This document shows positions 45,259 to 53,633 of a stretch of 64,000 bases of DNA, piece after piece; position 1 is the stretch's first letter, and each line of letters opens with the position of its first letter. The translations under genes and the position numbers were made by a program. Origin of the DNA: Acidobacteria bacterium AB60 (GTDB lineage: Bacteria > Acidobacteriota > Terriglobia > Terriglobales > Acidobacteriaceae); NCBI GenBank assembly GCA_008682415.1, contig VANK01000006.1, forward strand, positions 1 through 64,000. The letters are read 5' to 3'. The notes under the pieces are model-generated. The model did no database searches. It was not told the origin of the DNA and saw nothing but the letters and a program-made list of their open reading frames with translations.

Positions 45259-45650
45259 GCTCATCGAAGTCAAACAGGCGGATTTTCAACCCCGATGCAC
45301 TGACGCTGCGCGATTTATTGATCATTGTGCCGGCAGCTATTGGTGCGATGACATTGAGCACCGCGTTCGCGTTCTCAGTTAGCCATGACGTTTACATACG
45401 GTGGGGAGGATTGGCACTCGATAGTGCGGTCCTATTCGGGATTTTCATCACTCAGAGCAGGAACTGCTTCCGACAGCGCCGATTCTGGATTTTGACCGCT
45501 TTACTTCTCGTGGTCCACCTAGTCGGCTTTTCGATTGTTCTTACCCGTATGGAGATTTGGAAGCTAACCTGGTTCACGGTCATGGTTTGTGAGTATCCAA
45601 TCCTCATTTTCATTCGAAGTCGTTTTCTTCAGCTTTCTTCGCGATCTTGA
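45255..45650 (+). CDS. Membrane protein coupled to the RHS gene, candidate immunity protein
   Basis: 131 residues from ATG 45255, which overlaps the RHS stop as ATGA. Four hydrophobic segments are visible (LLIIVPAAIGAMTLSTAFAF, WGGLALDSAVLFGIFI, FWILTALLLVVHLVGFSIVL and WFTVMVCEYPILIFIRS), flanked by basic ends. Small multi-pass membrane proteins directly after an RHS tip commonly protect the producer. No homologue recognised, so the immunity role is inferred from position. Confidence 0.6.
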   Translation: MSSSKSNRRIFNPDALTLRDLLIIVPAAIGAMTLSTAFAFSVSHDVYIRWGGLALDSAVLFGIFITQSRNCFRQRRFWILTALLLVVHLVGFSIVLTRMEIWKLTWFTVMVCEYPILIFIRSRFLQLSSRS

Positions 45651-45854
45651 TCTAGTGAGATGTGACCTAATCCCGATCTGCACAGAAGTGACAACGAAAT
45701 CGCATGCAGGAAGAGATCCTACGCCGCTTCCCAATCCAAAAAGGCGAGCAGGATTCCTGCGCATAATTTCGATGTTGTCGATTTTGTCACGGTCACGTCC
45801 TTCCCCGTTGCAACCGAAGGGGTCGGTAACGGCTAGGCCAGACCTAAACAACCG

Positions 45855-45989
45855 CGCCACATCTCGACTCGACCGAGTTCGATGCGGCCATCATCGAGAT
45901 AGCGTGCCAGTGAGTCCCAGAGGCTGAGCGCATAGCGAATGGCGGCTGCGGTGTCCGATTTAGGCGCCAACTGCAGCGCTCGGATGACG
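45855..45989 (-). pseudogene. IS66 transposase (TnpC) C-terminal fragment
   Basis: The minus-strand reading APKSDTAAAIRYALSLWDSL then ARYLDDGRIEL matches the catalytic-domain end of IS66 TnpC (compare the intact copy at 53634, AAAIRYAVSRWRALTRFTDD). It breaks off before the conserved NSAAERALR. A remnant of an older IS66. Confidence 0.6.
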
Positions 45990-46164
45990 ATTTATCCACC
46001 ACTAGGCCTGAGTCGACGGGCCTGTAACCTGAGTTGAGCACTGACACGTCTCGCACTCCGGCGACTCCTGCTGGCCGCGAACAGTCGTTGCGCTGGCTTT
46101 AGTACGGTAAGCGTTCGAAGTTCCCCTCTGGCGATGAGTCGATTGGTCGGATCAGTATGGCTGC

Positions 46165-46542
46165 ATGAGGGATGCGGTTGACGTGCGCGTTGACACACGC
46201 GGGAGGAAGCGGCGGTCGGTTGCGGAGAAGCTGTCGATTGTGCAACTGACGATGGATCCTGGAGCGAGCGTAGCTGAGATTGCGCGGACACACGGGGTGA
46301 ACGCGAACCAGGTATTCAAGTGGCGTCGTCTTTTTGCGAAGGGCCAGTTAAGCGAAGCGAGATCGACTGCTTTGCTTCCGGTCACGATTACTACGGATCT
46401 GGAAAAGCCTGATAGGGCCGCCGAAGTGCCGGCGTCCAGCACCGGCGCGATTCACATTGAACTGCCCGGCCGGGCGGTGCTCACGGTTGAGAGCGGAGCT
46501 GATCCTCGACTATTGCGTTGTGTGCTGGAGAGCCCCCTGTGA
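46165..46542 (+). CDS. Isolated IS66-type OrfA (TnpA)
   Basis: 125 residues, intact: a helix-turn-helix (LSIVQLTMDPGASVAEIART, HGVNANQVFKWRRLFAKG) and the C-terminal phrase IHIELPGRAVLTVESGADPR, shared with TnpA of the complete element at 55703. The following TnpB and TnpC genes are missing: the next DNA is a cupin fragment. It is probably an orphan left by deletion, opposite in direction to the TnpC scrap next to it. Confidence 0.75.
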   Translation: MRDAVDVRVDTRGRKRRSVAEKLSIVQLTMDPGASVAEIARTHGVNANQVFKWRRLFAKGQLSEARSTALLPVTITTDLEKPDRAAEVPASSTGAIHIELPGRAVLTVESGADPRLLRCVLESPL

Positions 46543-46596
46543 CGAGTTGCCCCGGAGCATTTCCGATCAAGGCTAACGACTACACGTCAAGGTGCA

Positions 46597-46850
46597 TGCC
46601 AGGTTAACGGCTCAGTGGTTCGGATGGGCGTGTTCGAAGGCGAGTATCACTGCCACATCCACGAAGACGACGACGAATTCTTCTTCACACTCGAAGGTTC
46701 TTTTCTCATCGATCTCGAGGACCGCACCGCAGAACTCCAGGCCGGTCAGGGAATCCTCGTCCCCCGCACGGTCGTCCATCGCACCCGCGCCCTGCGTCGC
46801 GCCGTCGTGCTTATGGTCGAGAACGCAGGTGTCATTCCCCCGGGGAATTG
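46597..46850 (+). pseudogene. Cupin-domain protein fragment
   Basis: The frame reads GSVVRMGVFEGEYHCHIHED, DDEFFFTLEGSFLIDLEDRT, GQGILVPRTVVHRTRALRRA and VVLMVENAGV, one small cupin barrel with metal ligands in HIHEDDDE and VHRT. The N-terminal 20 residues are gone next to the IS66 OrfA remnant, and the normal C-terminal stop after the ENAG phrase is lost. A truncated gene, possibly still translated from GTG 46615. Confidence 0.6.
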
Positions 46851-46882
46851 GTCACGAATTCACAGTGCAATCGGCTTGAGAT

Positions 46883-46909
46883 TTCCGGCCTGCGCGTCGC
46901 AGGCCGGAA
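46883..46909. terminator. Long hairpin at the end of the S53 peptidase gene
   Basis: TTCCGGCCTGCG and CGCAGGCCGGAA form a perfect 12-pair stem round a 3-base loop. It lies 34 bases beyond the peptidase stop. No long T-run on either side, so factor-independent termination is probable but not certain; it may work in both directions. Confidence 0.6.
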
Positions 46910-46942
46910 CGCCGTTTTCCGTCGAGTGGAGCGCCGCGGTCG

Positions 46943-48982
46943 TTAATTGTCGTTATGCAATGCGTGCACGAAGTTCCAGCCGTTCGGGGTGCCCAGGCCG
47001 GTGGCCGGGTCCCAGCCCTTCCCGGTGGCGAGGGTGGAATCGAGGCCGAAGCCGAGAATGTACCAGCGGCCTAACCCCGGGCTGTTATAGAGGGCGCTGA
47101 TAAACGTGGGGAGGTTGAAGAGCGGCGATGCCAGCTCAGATGCATTTACCGGGAAAGTCCCGCGTGGATCTTGGATCGTCCCCGTGACGTTGTCCTCCGA
47201 ACTCGAGTTCACAACATCGGTAATCGCGCCGGACGGGAGGCGATACAGACGGGGAGCCGCCTGGCCGAGTCGATGTTCCGCGTTCTGGTTGGCAATTGCC
47301 CAAAGCGCCGAGAACATCGGGGTCGAAAGGCTGGTCCCGCCGACAACGTCGATCACCAGATCGCCTGCTGGGTCCACCGTATAGACGATTTCGGCACCGG
47401 TAAACGGATCGGCCATCCATGAAATATCAGGCGTCTGGCGACGATCTCCGGGCAGGCGGCGCTGGTAGGACGGCTTAGGATAGATATCGCTCGTCCCGCC
47501 CGTTCCGCCAAACTGAAAACCTTCGCTTAGGGGTGGATCGTAGGGCCGATTGCCGAACGCAGCCCGGTTTGTGATCTGGGTGAAAGTGTTGCCCCAGCTC
47601 GTCTGCCATTTGATGTGCTTTTGGGAATCGAGAGCGACGCTGACTCCGCCGATTCCGGTGACGTAAGGCGAGCTTGCAGGCCAGCCCGTTGAGGTGTAGT
47701 TTCCCCCGGTCAGGCTGGCATTGTCGCCGTTGTCTCCTGTGGAGAACTGGATCGACTCCCCGGCTGCACCGATGGTTTTGAAAATGTTATCGGCTGCGCC
47801 GTAGAAACCGGGATCGCCGGCGACGTCGATGTCTAAACCGTCCCAACTGTTGGAGATGGAGACCACGCCGGGCACCGATGCCGCCGTAACGTCGGCTGAG
47901 AACAGGTCGGTCCAGGAACCAGTCGGCGCGATCACCAGCACGATCTTCGCGCCCGGAGCAATCGCGTGCACCCACTCGACGTCGAGGGTGGTCTCGAGGG
48001 CCCACGAGGAATTGGCATCGGGAGAAAAGTTCGATTCGGTTGGCGTGCCGATGATAGAGAGGTCCGCCGGGGGAAGGCCCATACTCTTCGAGAACGCTGC
48101 TAAATCCCCGCCGATGGTTGTCGAGCCGTAAGCGTCGACGATAGCGACGGTAGTCCCGGCGCCGGTGAGACCCTCTTGATAGAGTGGAGTCAGGTTATAG
48201 GCAGTCTGGATTTCACTTGGTTGATAACCGCAAGGCGGCACATTCGGCGGGCCGGAAGAAATGGGGGCGCCGAAACGGTTGCCCTGGTAGCTGGCGGTGA
48301 TCGTACCATCGGCGGACACGAAGTTCACCGAGGCCGCCGGGTAGAAGCACTCCTCCGAAAAGATCAGGCCGTCCGGCGCGTCGCTCAGCAGGAGCGGGTT
48401 TGGGGCCACATGCTCGGCATCGCTCGCCCGGTGCACGCTGGTGGCGGGCTTGACGCCGGTGTGCGCCACTTGCGGTTCCGGAGCCATGTCCGACAGTCCG
48501 CCTACAGCGGCAACCAGAGGAACCAGCGCGGGCGGCATCGTCGCGTTGCGGCTGCTGGCCCGGAATTTCCGCCCCTTCAGGTCGTACTTGTGCAGTTCCA
48601 CCTGAAACGTGGTTTGCACCAGCTCGGCTGTACCGGAGACCTTGAGGAAAAGATTGTCAGGACCGAAGCCCCTTACCTTGAATCCATCCGCCTTGAGCAG
48701 TTCCGCGACTTTGGCAACTTCCGCGCGGCTGGGGGCATGTTGCGCGAACACCTGTTCGGGTGACAGGAAAGCGGCCTTGCCTGCCTGTTGCGCCGCCACT
48801 AGGGCATCGAGTCCCTGCTGGTCATGCATCTTCATCCACAACGTAATCTCAATCGTACTTGTGGCGTTCACCCGGCCAAGGTCCCTCGCCTGGGTTAGCA
48901 GCGACTGCCGAGCGGCCGCGGTGTCGGCGATGAATAAACACGTCAAGCACAGTAACAGGAAACGTACACGTGCACTTATCAC
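46943..48982 (-). CDS. Sedolisin (S53) family serine-carboxyl peptidase
   Basis: I prefer the GTG at 48982, which has GGAAAGGA upstream and begins a clean signal peptide; the ATG at 49006 is the alternative (numbering below uses it). The pro-domain (about 40-210) carries MKMHDQQGLDALVAAQQ and FKVRGFGPDNLFLKVSG. The catalytic domain has Glu338 and Asp342 in ALETTLDVEW, an oxyanion-type Asp in FSTGDNGDN, and Ser559 in GGTSLSTP. The C-terminus WDPATGLGTPNGW is the calcium site. It is an acid-active secreted endopeptidase of the kumamolisin type. Length of about 680 is normal for a pro-enzyme. Confidence 0.9.
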   Translation of the reverse strand: MISARVRFLLLCLTCLFIADTAAARQSLLTQARDLGRVNATSTIEITLWMKMHDQQGLDALVAAQQAGKAAFLSPEQVFAQHAPSRAEVAKVAELLKADGFKVRGFGPDNLFLKVSGTAELVQTTFQVELHKYDLKGRKFRASSRNATMPPALVPLVAAVGGLSDMAPEPQVAHTGVKPATSVHRASDAEHVAPNPLLLSDAPDGLIFSEECFYPAASVNFVSADGTITASYQGNRFGAPISSGPPNVPPCGYQPSEIQTAYNLTPLYQEGLTGAGTTVAIVDAYGSTTIGGDLAAFSKSMGLPPADLSIIGTPTESNFSPDANSSWALETTLDVEWVHAIAPGAKIVLVIAPTGSWTDLFSADVTAASVPGVVSISNSWDGLDIDVAGDPGFYGAADNIFKTIGAAGESIQFSTGDNGDNASLTGGNYTSTGWPASSPYVTGIGGVSVALDSQKHIKWQTSWGNTFTQITNRAAFGNRPYDPPLSEGFQFGGTGGTSDIYPKPSYQRRLPGDRRQTPDISWMADPFTGAEIVYTVDPAGDLVIDVVGGTSLSTPMFSALWAIANQNAEHRLGQAAPRLYRLPSGAITDVVNSSSEDNVTGTIQDPRGTFPVNASELASPLFNLPTFISALYNSPGLGRWYILGFGLDSTLATGKGWDPATGLGTPNGWNFVHALHNDN

Positions 48983-49006
48983 GTTCGAGTCCTTTCCTTC
49001 CAGCAT

Positions 49007-49667
49007 GCAGGCATACAGCCTGCATACAGCTCATTTCGATTTGTTTGCGGAACGGTGGAGACTGGCCCAGTCCCCGGGGAAGAACTGGCCTGAAACAGGG
49101 GTAAGATGAACCGTATCAGTCACTAATCCGCCTGTCAAGAACCAGTCTCTTCCAGAACCTTAACCGGGACCATTTCAAGCAAGCGGTAATATCTCCGGAA
49201 CCGGATCGGGTAGTGTCCATCGATCCGCGGTCCGTCATGTTGACGAGAAACGGACATGTGGGACTTCTGATCTAGCGCCAACATTGGTCTCAGCTTGAAA
49301 CCTAAAGTACCTAAATGTCGGCCAGTGTCGAAGGACTTACGGCGGCGTCGGCCATTACAACAGATTGCCGCTCTGCCGGCTTCGAGCCACATCCTTATAT
49401 ATCGGCAGGGATTCACATCGACAGATTGCGATGATTAGGCTTTCGAGGTAGAAAAAAAAGATGTAAAATATTTATTTTCAATAACTTAGGTTTCTGCCCC
49501 CCCCAGGCAGCCATAGATGCTGAAAATGACTACGTTAGTGAGTGAATATGGAATCTGTACCCCGTTTTGTACCCCTAAATTTTGGCGGACCCAGCCGCAC
49601 TACTGGGAACCGCCACGAACGTGCTTCCGCGCCTCCAAACCTGACCAAAATGGACTCCAGCGTCTAT
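49007..49667. other. Intergenic stretch with an AT-rich patch
   Basis: Mostly gene-free. 49440-49495 is unusually AT-rich for this DNA and ends in eight C (49497-49504). A plus-strand frame at about 49125-49276 (LFQNLNRDHFKQAVISPEP, RSVMLTRNGHVGLLI) is coherent without a start and could be a fragment. Confidence 0.4.
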
Positions 49668-50348
49668 TCACACCATCTCATGATGGGGGGCAAGCACAAT
49701 GTCGAAGATCCCTAGTTGTACAGTGACTCCGTTGATCTGGGTTTCGCTTAAGACAATCATCAATGCAGATTTGAAAAAGGGGTCGGAATCTTCGTATGGG
49801 TCCCCCGCGAAGAACAACTGCGTAACCAGAGTCCGGTACCCCGAACAACGCACCTTGTAGTGGATATGGGGGGATCTCCATGTATCGGCATCCATTCGAT
49901 ATGGACCGGGATGTATCGTCTCGTATTCGTAGTGTCCATGCTCATCGGTGATCAGACGAGCACGATTTGTGAACGACTTCGGCTGAGGTGGATGTGCTGG
50001 ATCGTCATCGTCGTAATGGCCCCTTGCATTGGCCTGCCAAATGTCTATCTGCGTTCCTTCCAGAGGGCGACGGCTGTCAATCCCCCAAACCCTCCCGGAG
50101 ACCAGCATCAACACACCCGGCTCGTTCGGTGGAGTTACCTTCGCTCGGAATGGGGCACCCTTTCGAAAATAAGGACCCAATACATCCGGCTCTGTGGGAA
50201 TCCTCTTAGCCCGTAAATCAACGAACATCCGATCAACGTATTCACGGTAGTCCAAATCATCATCGTATGCAGGGGTGGGAGATACACCAGGCCTAAGGAC
50301 AAGCTCCTCCGTTTCTCTCAGCCGATAATCATGATCCGAAAGCTGCAT
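49668..50348 (-). CDS. Intradiol ring-cleavage dioxygenase
   Basis: From ATG 50348 (MQLSDHDYRLRETEELVLRP), with AGAGGA upstream, 226 residues. The family signature is complete: GPYFRKGAPFR, IDIWQANARGHY with Tyr112, ETIHPGPYRM with Tyr150, and SPHIHYKV with His161 and His163. Two Tyr and two His are the Fe(III) ligands of catechol/protocatechuate intradiol dioxygenases. It cleaves an ortho-diphenol between the hydroxyls to a muconate. It follows the tyrosinase-like gene by 13 bases, suggesting that the catechol is made by that partner. Confidence 0.88.
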   Translation of the reverse strand: MQLSDHDYRLRETEELVLRPGVSPTPAYDDDLDYREYVDRMFVDLRAKRIPTEPDVLGPYFRKGAPFRAKVTPPNEPGVLMLVSGRVWGIDSRRPLEGTQIDIWQANARGHYDDDDPAHPPQPKSFTNRARLITDEHGHYEYETIHPGPYRMDADTWRSPHIHYKVRCSGYRTLVTQLFFAGDPYEDSDPFFKSALMIVLSETQINGVTVQLGIFDIVLAPHHEMV

Positions 50349-50361
50349 TTTCAGTTGTCCT

Positions 50362-51822
50362 CTATTCAAGACCGATGACGCTCGTTCTCCGTTTTGTCAG
50401 TTTGCCTTTCGATGGTCCAGCCGTTTCCCCGCTCACTATTTTGGCTTCGCTCGCAGGTGAATAAAGAATATTCATGACAGCCGTCATACTCTTAATCTTC
50501 TTTTGACGCATCTCTGGAGTATCGTCGCCCATGCCCGAGTCAATTCCTCCAAGTTCGCGAGGCCATACCCATGGATAATCAACCCCAACCCACTTTCCAG
50601 GCTTGAACCAATCAACTCCACCCAACACACGCGGCTCTAACGACCCCGGGTGGTAGTGTTCATGCGCTTGCGCCCAGTCCACGATACGATCATCAATCCA
50701 CCCGTGAAGACGCCAGAAGATAGGATTCACGTGAGAGGAATAGAACTCGCCCAGCCAGTCGTAGCGTGGATTGTCCCACTTTTCCGAAATATCGGGATCC
50801 GGTCGTCCTAGTGGCAGCCATGCGTTGGTTTCAGGATCGCGCGGCGCCGCTGACCAGCGTATGTGCATGTCATTGTGAATTGTGTACTGAAGAAGCGCCC
50901 CAAGTTCACCGAGAGTGAGAGTGGCCAGATATCGCGAATCTTTGAATTTCACCTCCCACCACCGCATACGAGTCCAGAAGTATTCATCGGTCTTTAAGGC
51001 TGAGAGCCGACGCTGGAAACTCACAGCATCCGGAATGTTCCATCCAGGCGGAACCGCATCGAATCCATGGTTAGATTCACTTCCGGGCTGGGGAATTTCG
51101 ATCCACTCGAGTCGCTCTGCGCCAATGCTGTCCATCATCATTCGATAATGGGCAACCATCTGCCGGTGAAAGAACAGGAAGTCCTCTCCGGAACCGTTTT
51201 CTAATGCGGGCCGCGTCTTTTGAGATGCAACAAGCGCGATCCGCCCTCCTTCAACCTGCCAATCGAGATCCCTGAGTTGCTCTTGCTGCTTAGCGGTCAG
51301 GTCTTCCCAAGCCTCACGAATCCCATGCCAAACTGCGTGGTGCAACCTGTGAACACGATCCGCAAAATGTGCGGTGACCGGGGCGGGCAATTGATAGACC
51401 GCGGAAGATGCCTCTTTGCTGACGGCGACAAACGAGTATGACGCCCCTGCGGGCCTGTTTGGCGCATGTGGCACAGTCCGAATGACAGTGCCCACGATTG
51501 CAGGCACCTGTCGGTCACCCTCGGGCCAGCGGGATGTGAGATACCCAGAATAGTCATAGATCCATCCCGCAGTGGCGGTTCGATCAATTCCGGTTGCCCT
51601 CATCTGAATTCGGGGCTCGTCTTGGGATAGATCTACCGCACCGCGGACTTCAAGCGTGTATCCGTTACTACTGAGAACTCCGGAAATCAGGTCGGGACCG
51701 TCCGGTCCGATGGAGAGGTTCGCCTCCCAGAGCAGCAGGTCGTCGATCTTCTGCACAGGGTCAGTTGTGTTGATGAGGCTCCGGTATACCCAATTGCCCA
51801 GAAAAGGATTCGGCCGAGTCAC
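50362..51822 (-). CDS. PvdP-like tyrosinase-domain protein
   Basis: 486 residues. The N-terminal 150 residues are a beta-rich domain (NPFLGNWVYRSLINTTDPVQ), like the barrel of PvdP-type tyrosinases. The copper domain follows. The CuA side has a His cluster at 158-166 and His219 in FLFFHR; the CuB side has HNDMH (316-320), then SSHVNPIFWRLHGWID with His373, the usual N-x3-F-x3-H helix. It would hydroxylate a phenol to a catechol or oxidise it to a quinone with O2. First gene of an operon with the intradiol dioxygenase. No secretion signal. Confidence 0.8.
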   Translation of the reverse strand: MTRPNPFLGNWVYRSLINTTDPVQKIDDLLLWEANLSIGPDGPDLISGVLSSNGYTLEVRGAVDLSQDEPRIQMRATGIDRTATAGWIYDYSGYLTSRWPEGDRQVPAIVGTVIRTVPHAPNRPAGASYSFVAVSKEASSAVYQLPAPVTAHFADRVHRLHHAVWHGIREAWEDLTAKQQEQLRDLDWQVEGGRIALVASQKTRPALENGSGEDFLFFHRQMVAHYRMMMDSIGAERLEWIEIPQPGSESNHGFDAVPPGWNIPDAVSFQRRLSALKTDEYFWTRMRWWEVKFKDSRYLATLTLGELGALLQYTIHNDMHIRWSAAPRDPETNAWLPLGRPDPDISEKWDNPRYDWLGEFYSSHVNPIFWRLHGWIDDRIVDWAQAHEHYHPGSLEPRVLGGVDWFKPGKWVGVDYPWVWPRELGGIDSGMGDDTPEMRQKKIKSMTAVMNILYSPASEAKIVSGETAGPSKGKLTKRRTSVIGLE

Positions 51823-52094
51823 AAAGATCTCCTGCAGGCTGGTTTGTTAGGTGATTGGCGGGGAAAAATGAGGCGAGATACGTTTAACACGGCAAAGGGC
51901 TTATTGACAAGAGCGAATTCTCCGTTCGATCAGTACTGGCCACATTTGGCTTTTGCGTCTGGGTTGAGCGGTATCCGAACCAGCGTTTGGGCGATGGCGA
52001 TGCGCGCAACGGGCGTGCCGACCGCAAAGCCAAATTTCCCGATGTACGACTCTGCTGTATTGCTATCATTGGCGTCGCGGCCTCAGCAGATCAC

Positions 52095-53357
52095 ATGCCC
52101 AATATCGAAGATGTATTGAAGGCGTTGAGAGGACTGGTAGATTTCGCCAGTTCGCACCCGTATCTCTCGGTCCCGATCATCGCGATCGTTCTGCTAATGA
52201 CGATCGCTTCGATGCTTAAGTCCTTCCGAGAGCAATTCGGATGGATTGAGGAGGTCGTAAAGCACGGCGCGATTCGCCAGCGAATTGCTCTCGGTGTGAC
52301 CTTGGCAATTGTTTTGGTGATTGCGGTGGTCGCTCCAATTGCCGTTGTACATTATCGAAGACCAAAACCGATCTTCGTGGTCGACAAGAGAGTTGTCTTG
52401 ACGAGGGAATTCAATGCGCAGTGGACCTATTCCGAGGATCACAATGGAGATGTCAAATATCACCTCGTCGCAGACTCCCCTTCCGGTCATGAAGAGGCTT
52501 TCACGACAATTCCATATCACCGGGTTGGCCTCACTGGCCACGTGCGGTTACAGGTTACGGCAATTCAAAAGAATGGGAGAAAGCGAACAAGCGATCCACT
52601 GTTGCTCGAGATCTATCGAGACTCGCTACAGCGAATTGTCCAAACCGGCAGGATCATAGTCGGGATCCATGCCGACGACAACCCGGGCGTCTTCTGCTTC
52701 AATTCATCGGATGCTGGTTATCAGGGCTTCGATATAGATCTGAGCAAGGAAATCGCGCGTCGCATCTATGCAAAGTACCATCTACCGTATCAAGATCCAG
52801 AGTTTCGGTTTTACCACTGGCCAGAGTTGCTCTCGGCGCCGAGTAGCTTTGAAGTCGATTTCATTATTGCGAGCATTTCGAGAACGCCCGGACGTGAATC
52901 AGGTTATGGACTACGATTTTCAGATCCGTATTATGCCACCCAAATGGGGCTGGTTGTTCGTGGTGGAGATCGTGCAGATATTAGCTTTGATTCTTTGCGT
53001 CGCTTGAGACTTGGAGTAAATTCCACAACGACAGCAGCATCTTTTGCTGATCGTCTTAAGCTGAATGTCGTGAAGCAGCCCACCAAACAAGAGGTATTTG
53101 CTCTCCTCGCCGATGGAAAAGTCGATGGAATTTTGTACGACTACGCACGCAGCGTCTCTGAAGCTGCGTCTCGCGGTTGGATCAGTCGACGGATCAACTA
53201 CGATACGATTCCTAAAGATCTTCGTCCACCCATGGAAGAGTATGCGATCGCAACAGCATCATTGAGTGACGGGCTTCTTGCGGAGATCAACGGTGCAATC
53301 CATAGCATCGATACGCGGGGAATGATCGAGGGAAAAATTCAGAATATCGCTCATTGA
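52095..53357 (+). CDS. Membrane-anchored solute-binding protein (SBP family 3)
   Basis: From ATG 52095 (MPNIEDVLKALRGLVDFASS), 420 residues; the upstream frame to 51987 is doubtful. Two hydrophobic helices (LSVPIIAIVLLMTIASML; IALGVTLAIVLVIAVVAP) precede a beta-sandwich-like segment (about 85-165) and then a periplasmic binding fold of the amino-acid type: RIIVGIHADDNPGVF, GYQGFDIDLSKEIARRI, VDFIIASISRTPGRESGYGL and RFSDPYYATQMGLVVRGG. No permease or ATPase is nearby, so it is probably a sensor or a binding component acting with distant genes. Confidence 0.7.
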   Translation: MPNIEDVLKALRGLVDFASSHPYLSVPIIAIVLLMTIASMLKSFREQFGWIEEVVKHGAIRQRIALGVTLAIVLVIAVVAPIAVVHYRRPKPIFVVDKRVVLTREFNAQWTYSEDHNGDVKYHLVADSPSGHEEAFTTIPYHRVGLTGHVRLQVTAIQKNGRKRTSDPLLLEIYRDSLQRIVQTGRIIVGIHADDNPGVFCFNSSDAGYQGFDIDLSKEIARRIYAKYHLPYQDPEFRFYHWPELLSAPSSFEVDFIIASISRTPGRESGYGLRFSDPYYATQMGLVVRGGDRADISFDSLRRLRLGVNSTTTAASFADRLKLNVVKQPTKQEVFALLADGKVDGILYDYARSVSEAASRGWISRRINYDTIPKDLRPPMEEYAIATASLSDGLLAEINGAIHSIDTRGMIEGKIQNIAH

Positions 53358-53397
53358 TTGTTCTCCTGAAAGCCACTCTGCAGAATTAAGAGCGGAA

Positions 53398-53543
53398 TCA
53401 GACCCCGATTACGCGCTGCAGGATCTTACGTGCCAAGCTGACGCTATCGGCCACCGCGGCATAGATACGTGGCGATGGCGAACTGATATCATCTCGCGCC
53501 AACCGAACGGCCGCGATGATCGCGGCGGCAATCACGATTGTGC
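53398..53543 (-). pseudogene. 3' part of a small gene split by IS66
   Basis: Reads VIAAAIIAAVRLARDDISSP then RIYAAVADSVSLARKILQRV and a stop at 53398. Joining this (without one copy of the 8-base duplication) to the 5' part at 56147-56221 restores one uninterrupted 70-residue frame. The helical segment VIAAAIIAAVRLA may be a membrane helix. Confidence 0.75.
53536..53543. repeat. IS66 target-site duplication, left copy
   Basis: GATTGTGC, identical to 56147-56154, directly next to the GTAAGCG end of the element. IS66 elements make 8-base duplications. Confidence 0.9.
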
Positions 53544-53586
53544 GTAAGCGTACGTCGAGTCCCTCTTGACGGGCGATAGAGTGTGT

Positions 53587-53625
53587 CATCAAGTGTCCGC
53601 CTATTTTTTTAGCGGACACTTGATG
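53587..53625 (-). terminator. Hairpin after tnpC inside IS66
   Basis: CATCAAGTGTCCGC and GCGGACACTTGATG form a perfect 14-pair stem with an 11-base T-rich loop, 9 bases after the tnpC stop. It probably ends the transposase transcript or blocks reading from outside. Confidence 0.6.
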
Positions 53626-53633
53626 AGTGTGTC

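Noticed and set aside
49135..49416. 93-residue minus-strand frame
   Set aside because: No ribosome-binding site or domain, and a coherent short reading also exists on the other strand, so neither is supported.
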